NCBI RefSeq assembly: GCF_000264905.1
Contig: NW_006763137.1
Location: 1,480,339-1,544,338, forward strand
Source of the DNA: Stereum hirsutum FP-91666 SS1
Taxonomy: Eukaryota > Basidiomycota > Agaricomycetes > Russulales > Stereaceae
Reading direction: 5' to 3'
DNA length: 64,000 bases
Shown: piece after piece, positions 1-11,539 of the stretch
Layout of the letters: every line of letters starts with the position of its first letter
How positions within the stretch are numbered: position 1 is the first letter of the stretch
The notes under the pieces: generated by a model
Seen by the model: only the letters and a program-made list of their open reading frames with translations
Database searches by the model: none
Told to the model about the DNA's origin: nothing
Program-made: the position numbers and the translations under genes

Positions 1-797
1 GCCTAAGTCGCAGTTTTGGATCTAACAAAGCTCGGTCTCTATTAATCGCACTTCTGAAGGCGGACATCACAACTTTCCCCATACGCCATAATCACGTATC
101 ACGTTGTTTCTTTCTTCCTGCAAACGCCATCCGCCCAGGCAGCCGCCCTTGTCTCATTGACATAGAGACTACATATCACACTGGCTCCATAGTTCCACAG
201 AACCTGTGGACGCCTTTGAGTCAGACCGTTCGTCGCAGACACGTTGAGCGTGCAAGACTCTACCTTCCAGGAATATTTCGTTTCGCGGATGGGACTGTCG
301 GTGTCAATATCATCGATGCTTTGGCAGGAAACTATGGAGGATTAACGACGCGAGATGAGGAGGTCGACATTGGCGGCAGGGTTACCATCTACCTCAGAAT
401 TTCAGTATGTCCCCCTTGTACGCTATGATTATACCACTCGAGTGATAGGACATGATCACCAGTGGCCTGGCTACGCAGATACAGAAGAACAGCTTCAGCT
501 CAAGAAGCCCAAAGCCCACACGCCTATCACTGCAGGCAAGCTATTGAACTTCGTTGGACGAGCTTTATCCCGGTTCTTTGAGGTCGGTGAATTACCTATT
601 TTGGTTTACACTATGTATTGACGAGAAGAGCACAGCGTGCCAGTCATGAAGCCCAGATCTCTAATTTTTCTTGGCGAATTGGAGGTCATGGCGGCATCGT
701 GCCCGATGATGTAGTCATTATTGGCCTTGTCCACGTTTCGTCGGGATCTTTGCAGCCACTTCTACAGCTCACTAGCAGGGTCATCTCTCCACAATGA
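1..797 (+). CDS. Unrecognised fungal protein, copy A of a tandem pair (5' end outside window)
   Basis: I do not recognise the family, but this is a real gene because a second copy lies at 3054-3849 with the same exon layout. The frame is open from base 3. Exons are 3-404, 463-582 and 636-797, with introns of 58 and 53 nt. Matches to copy B include VPQNLWTPLSQ against VPQRLWSPQSP, LRIS-WPGY against LRIL-WPGY across the first splice, and WRIGGHGGIVPDDVVIIG against WRIGRHGGIVKEDVIIIG. Both introns sit at equivalent phase-0 positions and exon 2 is exactly 120 nt in both copies. By comparison with copy B only about a dozen N-terminal residues should be missing beyond the window edge. No signal peptide, membrane segment or catalytic motif is visible. 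Divergence is strong, so the duplication is not recent. The second donor, GTCGGT, is weak. Confidence 0.7.
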
Positions 798-1380
798 ACT
801 TCTTACAAGCCACATGAGAGTGTATCTTTGTGCGTGGAGGTCATACAGATGGTTCTCCATTCACCTCGATGATCATTATTCTGTTCGCGCGACAGTTCCT
901 GTAGGCACCTTACCTTAGTAGTGATTACATTTGATTTGTATATAATTCTAAAGAAACATTTCCTTTCCTATTCGATGAGACTGCTATCATCCTATGCAAG
1001 GCTCTCCACTGGTTCTCCGGGTTGTAAGATGACGGGTTTCCTGTAGTTTCCTAGAACTAGTAACGCCACCCGGCCACAAAGATTAGGACCCGGCATTCGC
1101 CGAATGCCAGTGCCTCTCAAGTCGCCCCGCTGCCAGCAACTCAACTCCAGCTTGTATCATCTCAAACTAGATTTGGACGTGCTCGAGGACCTACATTAGA
1201 AGAGTCTTAGGTATATCTCATTAAGCGAAACCCGTTCAAGGTCTCTGTCTATTGATAAACTATTGGTTCTAGATGAATGCGTCCGGCGGTGTAGGCTACA
1301 CCCCGCTGCTCGGAGAAGTGTATAAATCCGTGCTGTCCCTCGATCCTCCTATCTCATTCAATACAGTTCCTTAGACTTGG
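798..1380. other. Intergenic, nothing recognised
   Basis: This is the downstream flank of copy A. I see no conserved coding frame, RNA gene or repeat in it. Confidence 0.5.
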
Positions 1381-2400
1381 TCAGAGCTTCGCAACAGCGC
1401 ATGACTCAAGAGTCAAGACTCCCTCATCCCACGCATGTTCAATGTACACATCGTGCGTGATCACCACGCCGAAGCTACCACCCAAAACAGTATCTGAGGA
1501 CAACTTCGGGGCTGTCGCATTGTCCGCAGTCCTTGCCTGCAGGTTTCTGAAACTATCAGTATTATTTGATTCGATGGGTTTGCCGGGGAAGTTCCCATCG
1601 AATGCTTCTGCACCTTGTTTCCGCCCCCTTCTGATGCGCCAGAATCCGTAGACGAGCTTATGATGCGGATTGGCTATGATAGGGTACGTTTTTCTCACCG
1701 ATTCGATGGGTGTTGTATGCACTCTAGCCTGCTGGACCAGATACCACAAGGACGGGGCGCTCCAGTGCGCAATATTTGGACCGCCCAGCTGCAACCTTTT
1801 GATAAGGTTTGCTTTTATTGCGAAAGTGCTCTTTTTGTTGACAAAGGTCTGATCCAAGAACGTCACGGACCACCCCCAAGCCCAGGATATCTGGGGTACC
1901 GGGTATCACGGTGAGTACGATGGTCTCGATGGCTGGATGGTCTCGAGACGGAGCAAAGTGACTGGTTCAGATTCGTCAACAGATATCCGCACTGTCACTA
2001 TTATAACGTCCGCGCAATCATCTTCCTTTTTCATGCGCGCCTCGTCGAGGCAGTATTTTTCCGATCTTCTCCCCGAAAAGACCTTGCTATACAGTATCGT
2101 ACGACACCCTTAACGTTCCTGCACGAGGATGAAATACGCGACAGTCCCATCTTTCGGCAGGGATGCCGCCGATCTTCCTGGCTTTCCCATAGGTGATCTT
2201 CCAAGGATTCTCTCAAGGTTTGAATCTCGGATGTAGCGATACCATCTTGAAGGTACCCAGGGACGATGTTCGTGAAATGTCCCTGCCATCTGGGCACAAG
2301 AGTTGCCCATTTCCTTCGACGGAGCCGGGGTGGGACGTTGTTCTAGTAATACTTCTGAGAAGATGTCCTCGCCGCAGGAATGGAACACATCTTGCATCGT
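1381..2400 (-). CDS. Possible multi-exon gene, unrecognised
   Basis: The minus strand carries several adjoining open stretches with protein-like composition. One spans 1866-1381 and another about 2397-2110; the frame between them (about 2030-1915) reads plausibly, with segments such as VIIVTVRISVDESEPVTLL before an in-frame stop that an intron would have to remove. I could not define a convincing start or a full set of splice sites, and I recognise no domain. It lies between the two copies of the tandem pair. It could be a decayed gene, a lineage-specific gene, or chance open frames. Confidence 0.3.
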
Positions 2401-3053
2401 GGGCGGTCTTCAAGAAGTGCTCGGGCTTGGTTACGCGAGGTAATATCCAAATCCCTGAACCGTTTTGATGCTTCATTGAACGGCTTCTTTTCACAAGAGG
2501 GAAAGGAAGCCTCGGCACGGGATGATGCAGCCCAGGATATCTATATTCTCTCTACTAATAATTTCGGATGATGCCTCTACTAGGTATTTGGAGAGCTTAA
2601 TCGAGTGATGTAGTCATTCTCTCAAAGTTCACACCGCTGCCGCACCTTATGACATGACCTGTCCAGGGAGTTCATTGAACCTTGCTTTTTCCTCACGCTC
2701 ACCCCGGGCGATGACCGTTGTTCTGGTTACATCGAATTCTTACTCGGTTTCAGAAATTGCTTGACTGTAGACGGTAATCCATTATTGTCCCGATGGCAGC
2801 CGATATCATAAACGATCCTAGGACAGATCACCAGCCTATCATCCTATTTTTATTATGAGGGACAGTCCGAGGAGGTGTTACTCAGGACCGATATGCAGGA
2901 CGCCATATAAATTTTGTTGGTGTTGCCAATCACCTTTTCTGTCATCAGTCTGCGCCCTCCTTTCCTGTCAGTCGCATTGTTCATTTCTTCTCGGTGGCCT
3001 TGTCGTGACCCTTCTGACTTTTCCCTTTAATTGTCTACGAAGTCTAGGGCAAC
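2401..3053. other. Intergenic, upstream of copy B
   Basis: No gene is recognised. The last ~100 nt before the ATG at 3054 are pyrimidine-rich (runs of CTTTTC and TTTCCC), as is common in fungal core promoters. I saw no clear TATA box. Confidence 0.4.
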
Positions 3054-3849
3054 ATGGACCCCAGCACCGACCTATTCGCCCAGTCTTATACGTCGCGGAC
3101 GCTCACAACATCTCAAGCCCGATATCTTTTGCAAAAGATCCTCAAAGCTCCGTCACCCAGTGCCGTTGACATCCAGTATGACCCTTTCGAACTTTCGTTC
3201 TTCCTTGTCCAACCTCCATGGCGCGTGGACTTCAACGCTGAAGCCGACCCTACGCGAGGCCCGGTTGTTCCGCAGAGGCTCTGGTCTCCCCAAAGTCCCA
3301 CACGTCGCCAACAACACGTTGACGAAGGCGTCCTCACCTTGCCCCTCATCTTCGTCGACTTTTCCTGGACGGTGGGGGTTTCGGTTGCAGACGCTATAAC
3401 TGGCAACTGTCCGAACCTTCGTGGACTTCGTGATGAGGTCCACTTCGGCGAAAGGAAGACTATCACCCTTCGTATTCTGGTATGTTTACTATCACAGTCG
3501 TCGTATGAAGTTCAAAGGCGATGCTTAGTATGCACGCGGTGCGCAGTGGCCTGGATATCAGGAATCTACCTCTCAATTCCAACTTCGCCACCAATCCAGT
3601 GAAAGGCCTATTACAGTCTGTGACCTCGTTGGTCTCGTGGGGCGAGCACTTGACAGATTCTTCAACGTACGTCAGAACTATAATGAATCCAGAGCTGCTC
3701 TTATCTTGTGCGCGAAATTATAGACTGCTGAGCATGAAATCCAATTGTCTGCTCATGAATGGAGAATTGGACGTCACGGAGGGATCGTAAAGGAGGACGT
3801 CATTATTATTGGCGTCGTTCATGTTTCTGATGGAACTCTGCAGGCATGA
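3054..3849 (+). CDS. Unrecognised fungal protein, copy B of a tandem pair
   Basis: Three exons, 3054-3479, 3547-3666 and 3724-3849, encode about 223 residues. The introns are 67 and 57 nt with GTATGT and GTACGT donors. The protein starts MDPSTDLFAQ and ends DGTLQA. It is paralogous to copy A at the window edge, with equivalent intron positions and an identical exon 2 length of 120 nt. The strongest block shared by both is near the C terminus (WRIG-HGGIV--DVIIIG-VHVS). No signal peptide, transmembrane helix or known domain is visible, so no function is proposed. The start is chosen because it is the first ATG of the open frame and the homologous region follows closely. Confidence 0.75.
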
Positions 3850-5055
3850 CTTGCTCTTCCCTGTCCGATTGCGCTGGCTGATCATACTTGTGGCAACAGG
3901 TCCTCATGCAATTGGCCCACCCAAGGCTCTCTACGCAGCCGCCCGGTCCCGAATGAGCCTTTGCCTGACCCGAGGCGCTAGCGCCTTCTCGTTGGATGTC
4001 TACAAAAGTAGTCATGCAGATCTCCCAAAATAATATCTTTGATCCTATAGCCTTTCTGGAGGAGAGTTCACATGGCCTTCGTGGCCCCTAGTCGTACCAT
4101 CTTGCCTATATCGTTACCTCGTACGCTCTATCATGTATTGTTCTCAACGCTACTCGCGCAGGTCGCGCTCCTCCTCTATCCAACAGTCTAGTAATCCCGA
4201 GTAGTTCAACCACATCTGGCGCCACAGAGCCGGTTTGCATTCTTTGCAAGCGCCACGCTGTCCGAGCTTCGGCCCTGGTCGACTCACCGAGTACATAAGC
4301 CAATGAACTTTCTGGCCCGCACCGCAACTATGGGTATGAGAGCCGGCGGAAGTCCACCTCCGAGAGTCCCTCGCCCCCGAATAGGGGCACATCATGTTCA
4401 ATTTCGTGGTCAGCGGCTCTGCAGAACGGTCGATGAACTTACTGCCGAACGCAGTCGAATTGTCGAGCGCTTAAGCTCGAGCATGAGATCTTGAGGGGGA
4501 CGGAGAACGGCACGGATCTTGAGCGCTAAGAACGATGTGTGAGGACTCCCCTCTTCCATACTTTGGTGGAAAATCTTGATTACTTACGGATTCGGGAGAG
4601 CCTCGAAGCCTCGAAGCCCACGGCCGGGGATACCTGAAGTAGCGTCAAATGTGTGAGCGAACATCGTCCCTGACCGGTTTGCATCATAAAGTCAATTGCG
4701 TAGCGCCATCCGCTCTGCACTCGTGCACCATGTGTAAGCTACAGATAAATCCCAAAATATTAAGAAGAACACAGTGCTGGTGGAAGGGAAAAGCAAACAC
4801 CGCCACCACACCAAACCAACAGAGCAACAGAAGAATTAATAATACAACCAACGTCTTCATCGTCATCAACAGCGGCTAACCGAATCCATAGGGGTGTGAT
4901 AGTGGGATAGAGTGAAGAATAGCTTTTCGTGCAGGTAGGGAGGAGAAAGCAAGAGCAGAGTAGAAAGTGCGACTATAAGGCGTGTACAACCGTAGACTTC
5001 TCGTGGTGGCGAATGAGACATCGTAGACGAAGGATGAGGAGCGATGGATTCGCTT
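3850..5055. other. Intergenic, nothing recognised
   Basis: It contains short open frames on both strands (for example 4303-4494 plus and 4106-4327 minus) but none has a family resemblance or a sensible splice pattern. The right end is the 3' flank of the reverse-strand transporter gene. Confidence 0.4.
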
Positions 5056-7019
5056 CTAAACAGTAGCGATAGCGGAAGGGTCTGAAGGTTCCCCGCGCCT
5101 GTTGACGTACGAAGGCGCTTGAATGTCGATCTTACCTTGTTCCTCGGCTGTGTGTGAAGATGGATGTGGTGTTGTGTGTGACAATCGATAAAATAGTGCA
5201 ATCGGAAGATGATTTGATCAGTATCAATGTGGCGTGAACAAATAGTGGAGAGAGCAATAAGGCACGAAACTTACGAGTCGAACGCCAGAAGTATACCACG
5301 AGACCGACGATGACGACGACGAACGAGGGGAAGTAGAGCCAGTATGGGCTGTAGTGCTGTATAAGAGGAGATCAATGTCAGTCGGACAATATCACTGAAA
5401 AATGGCGGCTGTCGACATACGAAGAGGAAGAGACCTGTGTGAGGCGATAGATTTCGATGAGTATCATAAATTTGGGGAAATAATAGGTCTGATAGGCGTA
5501 CCGAAGAGAAGACCGTAGAAGTCGCTTGTGAGCAAGCTGATGTTGTAGTACGTCGATGACGCGAGGCGGTATAGCAACGGTGCAACGGTGTACAGAATGA
5601 ACATAGCTAAAAGGAAATAAATTGGTCACCATGCCACATGAGAAGGAACGAGAAACATACCCGAAGTATAAGCGACGAGAAGACCAACTGCATAGGCGAA
5701 GGGCAATTTAATGAGATCAAATGCCGGTGATTAAAAGTGAAAGGAGCGTACTATTCATGCCGGACCAGGTAGCCAACTTCATGACTTCGTGTTCCAGCCC
5801 CGCTGCTTGGATTCCATTGATGATCATACCCCACATTCCAAGTTGACCCACAACTTCGTAAAGAGGCGATCGGCGCACGAAGAACTCTTCTGTCGCATTG
5901 GCTGTGGTAGATCAAGTCAGTCAAAGTGATAGTTGAAGGTGAGGCGAATGGGAAAGGGGAAACGCACTGAATCCGTAGAGTGTGGCGCCGACAATCATGA
6001 AAGCGTCGCCCTTGCCCTTGCTCAGGGCAGGGTAGTCCTTGTCCGTGATTTCGTCGGAGGCCACGAGGAGACCCAAGCCAAGAACACAGATCAGGATACC
6101 CTAGAGTACGAGAGAGCAGTCAATCGGAGTGAGAATTGTAGTTGAAAACCCATTCAGGAGTGGGCGAACGTACAATCACTTGAGTCCAATGGTATTTCGG
6201 ACGCATGTACAGCCAGGCAAAAAACATACACGTAGGAATGGCCCATCTATCGTCCGGTTAAATCATTTAGTTGCTAGTGGGCGCGGTTAAAGACAAGGGG
6301 TACATACGCATCAAGCAACATGCAGGAGAGTAAGTTGGTGTAGTTGTAAGCCTGGCAGGGTGTTGTCAACACACAAAACAAATCAGCGCAGGAACTGAGT
6401 TACCAACCTTCACTACGAGGAAATTGCCTTCGACGTCGCAAGCAGCCAGGATAATGTCTGAACACACAACGTGAGAATCAGAGTATACAGGCACACCCAA
6501 AAGGTACGTACACTTCCAGCTGTCCTTGTAGAGCATCTTGAACCAGCCCTTGAAGCCATCTTGATAGCGGCCTCAGTAAATCTCTAAATTCTCCATGCAA
6601 ACACCAAAGGAAGCTCACATTTGTAGATCGTGTAGGGGGTGTACGTGATGAACAGGGAGAAGTATCTGATAGATAAATTAGCCGCAGGACGTAGACTAGA
6701 ACAAGTTGAATACGCACAAAAACCACGTCTGGGTGGTAGGGAGTGACCAGTTCCGATCCACCAGCTCCGTCGTAGTGACGTTTGTGCAGGTAATGCACAG
6801 TGACACGACCTGTCCCGCCAACAGACTGAGAATGAACCGCTGAGTCCAAACGCTCCGGAATCTCCTCCAGCAACTCGAGACAAAAGCGCCCGGAGAGTGA
6901 TACTCAATCGGTGGCCGATATTCTTCCTGCTCCGAGAGGTGGCTGTCGACATAGTCAAGCTGAGGTCCCTCAGTCGTAGGATCAACCTCGCTTTTGTTGT
7001 CTGGCTTGAAAGACGACAT
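5056..7019 (-). CDS. SLC35F-family (DUF914) membrane transporter
   Basis: This is a multi-spanning membrane protein of the solute carrier 35F family within the drug/metabolite transporter superfamily. The substrate is not predictable. It starts MSSFKPDNKSEVD with a polar acidic cytosolic tail of about 55 residues. The first membrane helix, around RFILSLLAGQVVSLCITC, is followed across introns by the family-typical segments YFSLFITYTPYTIYK, LVVKAYNYTNL, ILICVLGLGLLVASDEITD, MIVGATLYGFTNATEEF and FILYTVAPLLYRLASST. The C-terminal helix (YWLYFPSFVVVIVGLVVYF) precedes a short polar tail ending PSAIATV. About a dozen small exons are separated by short introns; exon 1 is 6718-7019 and the last starts after a TGTGTGAAG-type acceptor near 5150. 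The N-terminal length and order of segments fit a complete protein. Confidence 0.85.
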
Positions 7020-7566
7020 AGTGCTTGACCTGTGCGAGCGCGAAGGGGATGATGGTGGTCCGTGGAAAGGAACGACGAAGAAGCAGGAGACCTCGCGGTC
7101 AAGTACTTCAATTGACCGGTGTTGTGGCGCACTGAGAGAAAAATTGGAATGATCGCCACTTGGTCCGGCTCCACAGCCAGGCACAATCTCACGATCTTAT
7201 CTCCTTTTCGGGTAACAAGCAGATCTCCGAACGCTTTGAACGCACCGAATATATCCGCTCATTTTCTCTCGATTTTACTCCCTCTTGCTCTTTGCCACAT
7301 ATCGATTTTTATTACTTGCACAACATTGGGCACAATATTAAGAGTCTATGTTCATCAGGAACCGGTGTATATATACCAAGCGCGCAATGTCCCTTGATCC
7401 GAAAACAGGCTCGTATGAACGTGGGTGACCCCTCAAGCTTCAATACAACATTGACAGAGTCTAGCACCAATTCTGCACCATGTCAAGATATACCAGATTA
7501 ATTATACAAAATTAATCCCAAGAAAGATACATGCAGGCAACATTAACATACGCCCTTTCACGTCTC
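7020..7566. other. Intergenic between two reverse-strand genes
   Basis: It is the promoter side of the transporter and the 3' flank of the OHCU decarboxylase gene. No separate gene is recognised. Confidence 0.5.
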
Positions 7567-8199
7567 CTATGCTTCCAAGAACGCCACATCCCCATCCACA
7601 CCTAACGCACTCAGTCGACTCTTCGCAATCTTCGCCACATCCTCCACCGCTCTTCGACACTCAGTCAGATACTCCTCATCTCCCTGCTTCACCTTTCCAA
7701 TATCCTCCAGCCCGAAAGTCTTGTTCCCGACGCCGAGAACTTCCTGCATCTCCTGCATAACCTCCTTCCGGCTCCTTCCATTCACGAACGTGATGTATCT
7801 CAGGCCTTCAAACTTCCTCTCATACGCCTCATTCAATACCTTCAACCTCTCCAAAACCTCAGGCGGTGTCGCTCGCGCAGCCTGTTCACTTGCGCTCAAA
7901 GCCGAAAGATTGCTCACTTCACCGATCCGGGGATGAGCACCGACGAAAGATGCCTGGTCTTCGATCGACCATAATGAGATCGTATCCCGAGCGAAGTCAA
8001 TGAGCGAGTTATATGTCAGAGGTGTAGGTCTTTCGGATGGTTGGTGCAGCTTTGGATGGAGTTCAGGGACGAGTTTCGTGAGGAGAATGGGTGAAGGTTC
8101 GAAGAGGGTGGATAACGCGGAGGTGAGGGCGTTGCGCTCGTCAGATACATCAGAGTTACCGACGATTTGAGAAAGAGAGGGCAATTTGGGATGCGACAT
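7567..8199 (-). CDS. 2-oxo-4-hydroxy-4-carboxy-5-ureidoimidazoline (OHCU) decarboxylase
   Basis: OHCU decarboxylase catalyses the last step from urate to (S)-allantoin, decarboxylating the unstable product of urate oxidation and HIU hydrolysis. The 210-residue protein is intronless, unlike its neighbours. The family signature GAHPRIGE is present (its His is catalytic in characterised members), followed by LSALSASEQA with the conserved Ser-x-Glu-Gln. The tail has the typical FVNGRSRKEVMQEM helix. I chose MSHPKLPSL at 8199 as the start: the open frame extends 33 codons further upstream, but that stretch does not resemble the family and the usual length is close to 170-210 residues. The next gene upstream on the same strand is a flavin monooxygenase (stop 239 bp away), which may be a metabolic partner. 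Confidence 0.9.
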   Translation of the reverse strand: MSHPKLPSLSQIVGNSDVSDERNALTSALSTLFEPSPILLTKLVPELHPKLHQPSERPTPLTYNSLIDFARDTISLWSIEDQASFVGAHPRIGEVSNLSALSASEQAARATPPEVLERLKVLNEAYERKFEGLRYITFVNGRSRKEVMQEMQEVLGVGNKTFGLEDIGKVKQGDEEYLTECRRAVEDVAKIAKSRLSALGVDGDVAFLEA

Positions 8200-8437
8200 A
8201 ATGTGTGCTATATATATGATGTCTGTAGGTATAAACGCAGTGAAGTTTCGGAGAGAATGGAATTCTCGAGTCACCACGATCGCCTCGTTACAAATCAATC
8301 TTTCGCCACCTCCTTACGTATTGTGGCGAAACCCCGACATGAAAACTGCCACTGCGATACACATCTATAGCTACTCAGAATCACGAAGCAGAACCACACG
8401 AGGTCGAACAAGCACATCAGGTACAGTATCTCAGTGC

Positions 8438-10444
8438 CTAATAGGGCGCAAACGCCTTCTCCTCCCTCAACTTCGCCAACGCCTCGTCTACATCTCCTTG
8501 CAAATCATGATGCCAAATCTGCTCATACATGTTCGCAAAGTCCTTCCTGATGCCCTCTTTGGTGTATCCGGAGGGCCCGAAGGACTCGTAGATCCTGCCG
8601 GCTCGTGTGCTGCTTTGTAGGACGAAGGTGGCACGGGGAACACGAAGACGGCTATAGGCTTGGAAGACGGCCTGTGGTAGGAAAATCGCCATACGTAAGG
8701 GAAGTTACAGTGGTAAATCAGTGGTGGGAGATAAATTCAGAAGCAATTCGTACCTCGATGTTGGAGAGATTAGTCTCGGGGTGCGTAAGAAGTTGAGTCA
8801 GAACATAGGTATCCTCGATACCCTGTCCAACTCCCGACCCCAGATGTGGCAACATCGCATGAGCCTGTATCAACGAATATAATCCATCAAATCATTAACC
8901 CAACTCTGCCGACCCCTGGACAATCGACGGAAGATTCAGAATAGAGGAGGAAACTTACGGAATCACCAATCAACACCACCCTCCCCTTGGCATAACTCTC
9001 CAGGGGCGGGTTCATATTATGAATCGACCACTTGGCCGGCTCTTTGATACATTCCAGAATCTTCTTCGCGTCGTCGCTCCAGTCTGAGTAGGCAGCGATG
9101 AGCTCCTGTTGGGGAACTTGTTCGACCCAGGGGGCGTGTGGCGGGAGGGAAGTGGCACCGATGGGGATAGTGTTATCAGAGACGAAGGCGACGACATTGA
9201 GCTACAGAGGCGGGCAAAGTACGAGGAGGGATAGGAAGAGGAAGATTTGATGAGAAGGTGTTTGTATACACAGTCATCAGAGGTGAAAAGGACGTACAAT
9301 CCTCTCTTGTTTGATCGGGAAGGTGATGAAGTGCTATTGTGGCGCAGGCATAATTCTAGTTAGGACGGTAGTCTCGGGACAAGATAGATTCCAATCGAAT
9401 ATTTACCTTATTGTAGCCAGTCCAGACTAGCGGATCGGGCGATACCTCCATCTTCACACCTTTCTTCTTCAATTCCTCCATAGGGATCAATCCACGATAC
9501 GCGACCGTGTTCGTGTACTGCAAAGACTTCTTCGCCGTCTCTTCGCCGACAACAGCCGCGCGGACGACACTCCTGCATTCAAAAATAATCATGGTCAGTG
9601 ACAGTTTCCCCCATAGACGGTACGGTATTCTACTCTGAAAGATGACTGACTTGATTCCATCCGCGCCGATGACTACATCAGTCTCGTGGGTCGTCCCATC
9701 CGTGAAATGGAGGACAGTGCGGGAGGCGTTAACAGTGGAGGGAGTAACGGAGATGCAGCGTTTGTTGAAGTGTTCCGTAACGAGTTTCTTGTCCAGGAAC
9801 TTTGCAAGTGCGTCGAGAAGTCCGGCCCTGAAAGGCATTAGACGGGTTAGTATGCCCTGAATTGTGCAGGAACTCGAGGAGAGACACACCGATGCACACC
9901 AAGGGCAATGTCATCGTCTCGAGCAGGGTACTAGAATTCAAGGTTTGCCAATGAGCTGTGAACTAGTGCAAGGTAACTGGGACACATACGTGGTAGATGA
10001 AGTCGTTGTTGTCTGTTCCGTAAATGAAGTTGAAAGTCTTCATGTCCGCGGCGGACTCGTCCGAGCAAGCAATGATCTCGTCGAGAACACCAAAAGATTT
10101 CAAGACTCGGACCGCATTTGGGCCTGTGCAATACATAACATCGTCAGATCCATCCACCAAAAAAACCAGCTTAGGCCAGGCTACGCACCGAGCGCAACAC
10201 CAGCACCGACTTCGCCATATTGCGCCTATAGCAAGCAAGACATCGTCGCACATTCAAAAATCAGCAACCTGCTGATATAAAGGCTCGAACGGTTGAAAAT
10301 ATATGAGGAAGTGGATCCCGTGCTCACCGCAGCCTCGAATACGTCGACCTTTATGCCAGCCTTGTTTAGAGCAATGGCGCAGAGCAAGCCACAAATGCCG
10401 CCGCCGACAATGGAGATGGAAAACTTGGTGTTGTCGCTGGACAT
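8438..10444 (-). CDS. FAD-dependent monooxygenase, salicylate-hydroxylase/urate-hydroxylase-like
   Basis: A class A flavoprotein monooxygenase that would use NAD(P)H and O2 to hydroxylate an aromatic or heterocyclic substrate. The N terminus has the FAD-binding dinucleotide fold, SIVGGGICGLLCAIAL, ending in an acidic strand (VDVFEAA). Mid-protein is the VVIGADGIKSVVR motif (DG motif) and later the second FAD motif GDSAHAMLPHLGSGVGQGIED. The C terminus is a helical region ending EEKAFAPY. The gene has several exons (exon 1 is 10328-10444) with introns around 50-70 nt. It sits just upstream of OHCU decarboxylase on the same strand. Fungal relatives are usually called salicylate hydroxylase, but bacterial HpxO urate hydroxylases belong to the same superfamily, so a purine role is possible. 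A TATA-like element lies about 115 bp upstream. Confidence 0.85.
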
Positions 10445-10559
10445 ATTGAATGAAGCAGAAGATCAAGGGGTTGTCGTAAACTCAGAAGTGTGAGTAACTG
10501 AAGAAGGAGAAGAAGCGTATGTCGAGATGTCTGTCGATTCGTGAAGCTTTGAGTGGTCC

Positions 10560-10565
10560 TTTATA
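10560..10565 (-). promoter_or_regulatory. TATA-like box of the flavin monooxygenase gene
   Basis: TATAAA on the minus strand, about 115 bp upstream of the ATG at 10444. This placement is compatible with a fungal core promoter. Confidence 0.4.
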
Positions 10566-11178
10566 GTTGTGTTTCGAGAAGCATACACGAAAACTCCCGA
10601 GTGAGCACAAGCATTCCGATTGTGCGTCATAGCAGTCAGATTGATCATCGTCGTGTTGGCGAGTTGACGATACCTCCGAGGTGTGCAACACAACGAGCAG
10701 TCGTCCGGAGTGAGCAACCCCGAGACCTTGCAGCTAGCAGGATTCGATAGCGTTGATCTATGAGTACGTTCAGAGGTCGTGAATAAGCCAGCTGAGTTGA
10801 TGGGTATTTTGAGTTAATGGTAGGGTCACCCTGACCGTTACAAGCTGACGATTGTCCAGATATCAAGTTGGGCGAACGAATCATGCTTCATGGGTCGGAC
10901 TAACTTGGGGCCAGGGAACGGCGCACAATCGTTTTGGCAAAGCGAAGGCGGTCCAAACGGCATACGTGGTCCTAGGCTTTATGATGAACACTGTAGCGAG
11001 TGGTCGACGCTGTACCATCGTGGTTGTCGGTGAACGAAATAAGGGAATGAGTACACAGACGCTGTTCCAAAATTAGTGTGGCGGCCCAACTCTGGCCCGG
11101 CTCACTGCACGCTACTGTGGCACTCCTTCTGTTAGAACCCAGACGCCAACTCCGGTTGTTTTCTTCGTGTATAGACGG
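10566..11178. other. Intergenic, nothing recognised
   Basis: It separates the reverse-strand monooxygenase promoter from the first direct repeat that precedes the Crinkler-like gene. No coding frame has family resemblance. Confidence 0.45.
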
Positions 11179-11312
11179 GTTTGGCGGTGACAATGTTAGT
11201 GTCATAGCAATTAGTGAAGACGGCAATCCTCATGCGATAGTGGACGCACTCAATTAATAATATTAATGAACACAGTGGATAAACCACGTCGCCCGCCTTC
11301 AAGTTCAGCTAC
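11179..11312 (+). repeat. Direct repeat, left copy, flanking the Crinkler-like gene
   Basis: A ~134 bp stretch starts GTTTGGCGGT and is repeated in the same orientation at 13785-13923. Shared blocks include ACAATGTTAGTGTC, AGTGAAGACGGCAAT, CACTCAATTAATAAT (one mismatch) and CCTTCAAGTTCAGCTA (few mismatches). The differences are substitutions and small indels. The two copies bracket the single gene at 11540-13628. Confidence 0.8.
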
Positions 11313-11539
11313 AGTACTTATTGCTCGTGCGAGAGCCCAATTGAAATCTCTGTCTACTCTCGCCTTTGCGAGCTCGAGACTATCAACTTCGTTCAAACTG
11401 AAGCTTGAACAATGAGCAGAGCCATGGTGTCGCTGAGCCATATTGCCGGTCCGATGACATAAGCCCCTAACAAAGCCTGCCTTCCGCTCCTCCGCCACAT
11501 TCAACATTCATGCTGCTCTAGTCACCGCATCGTACAACT

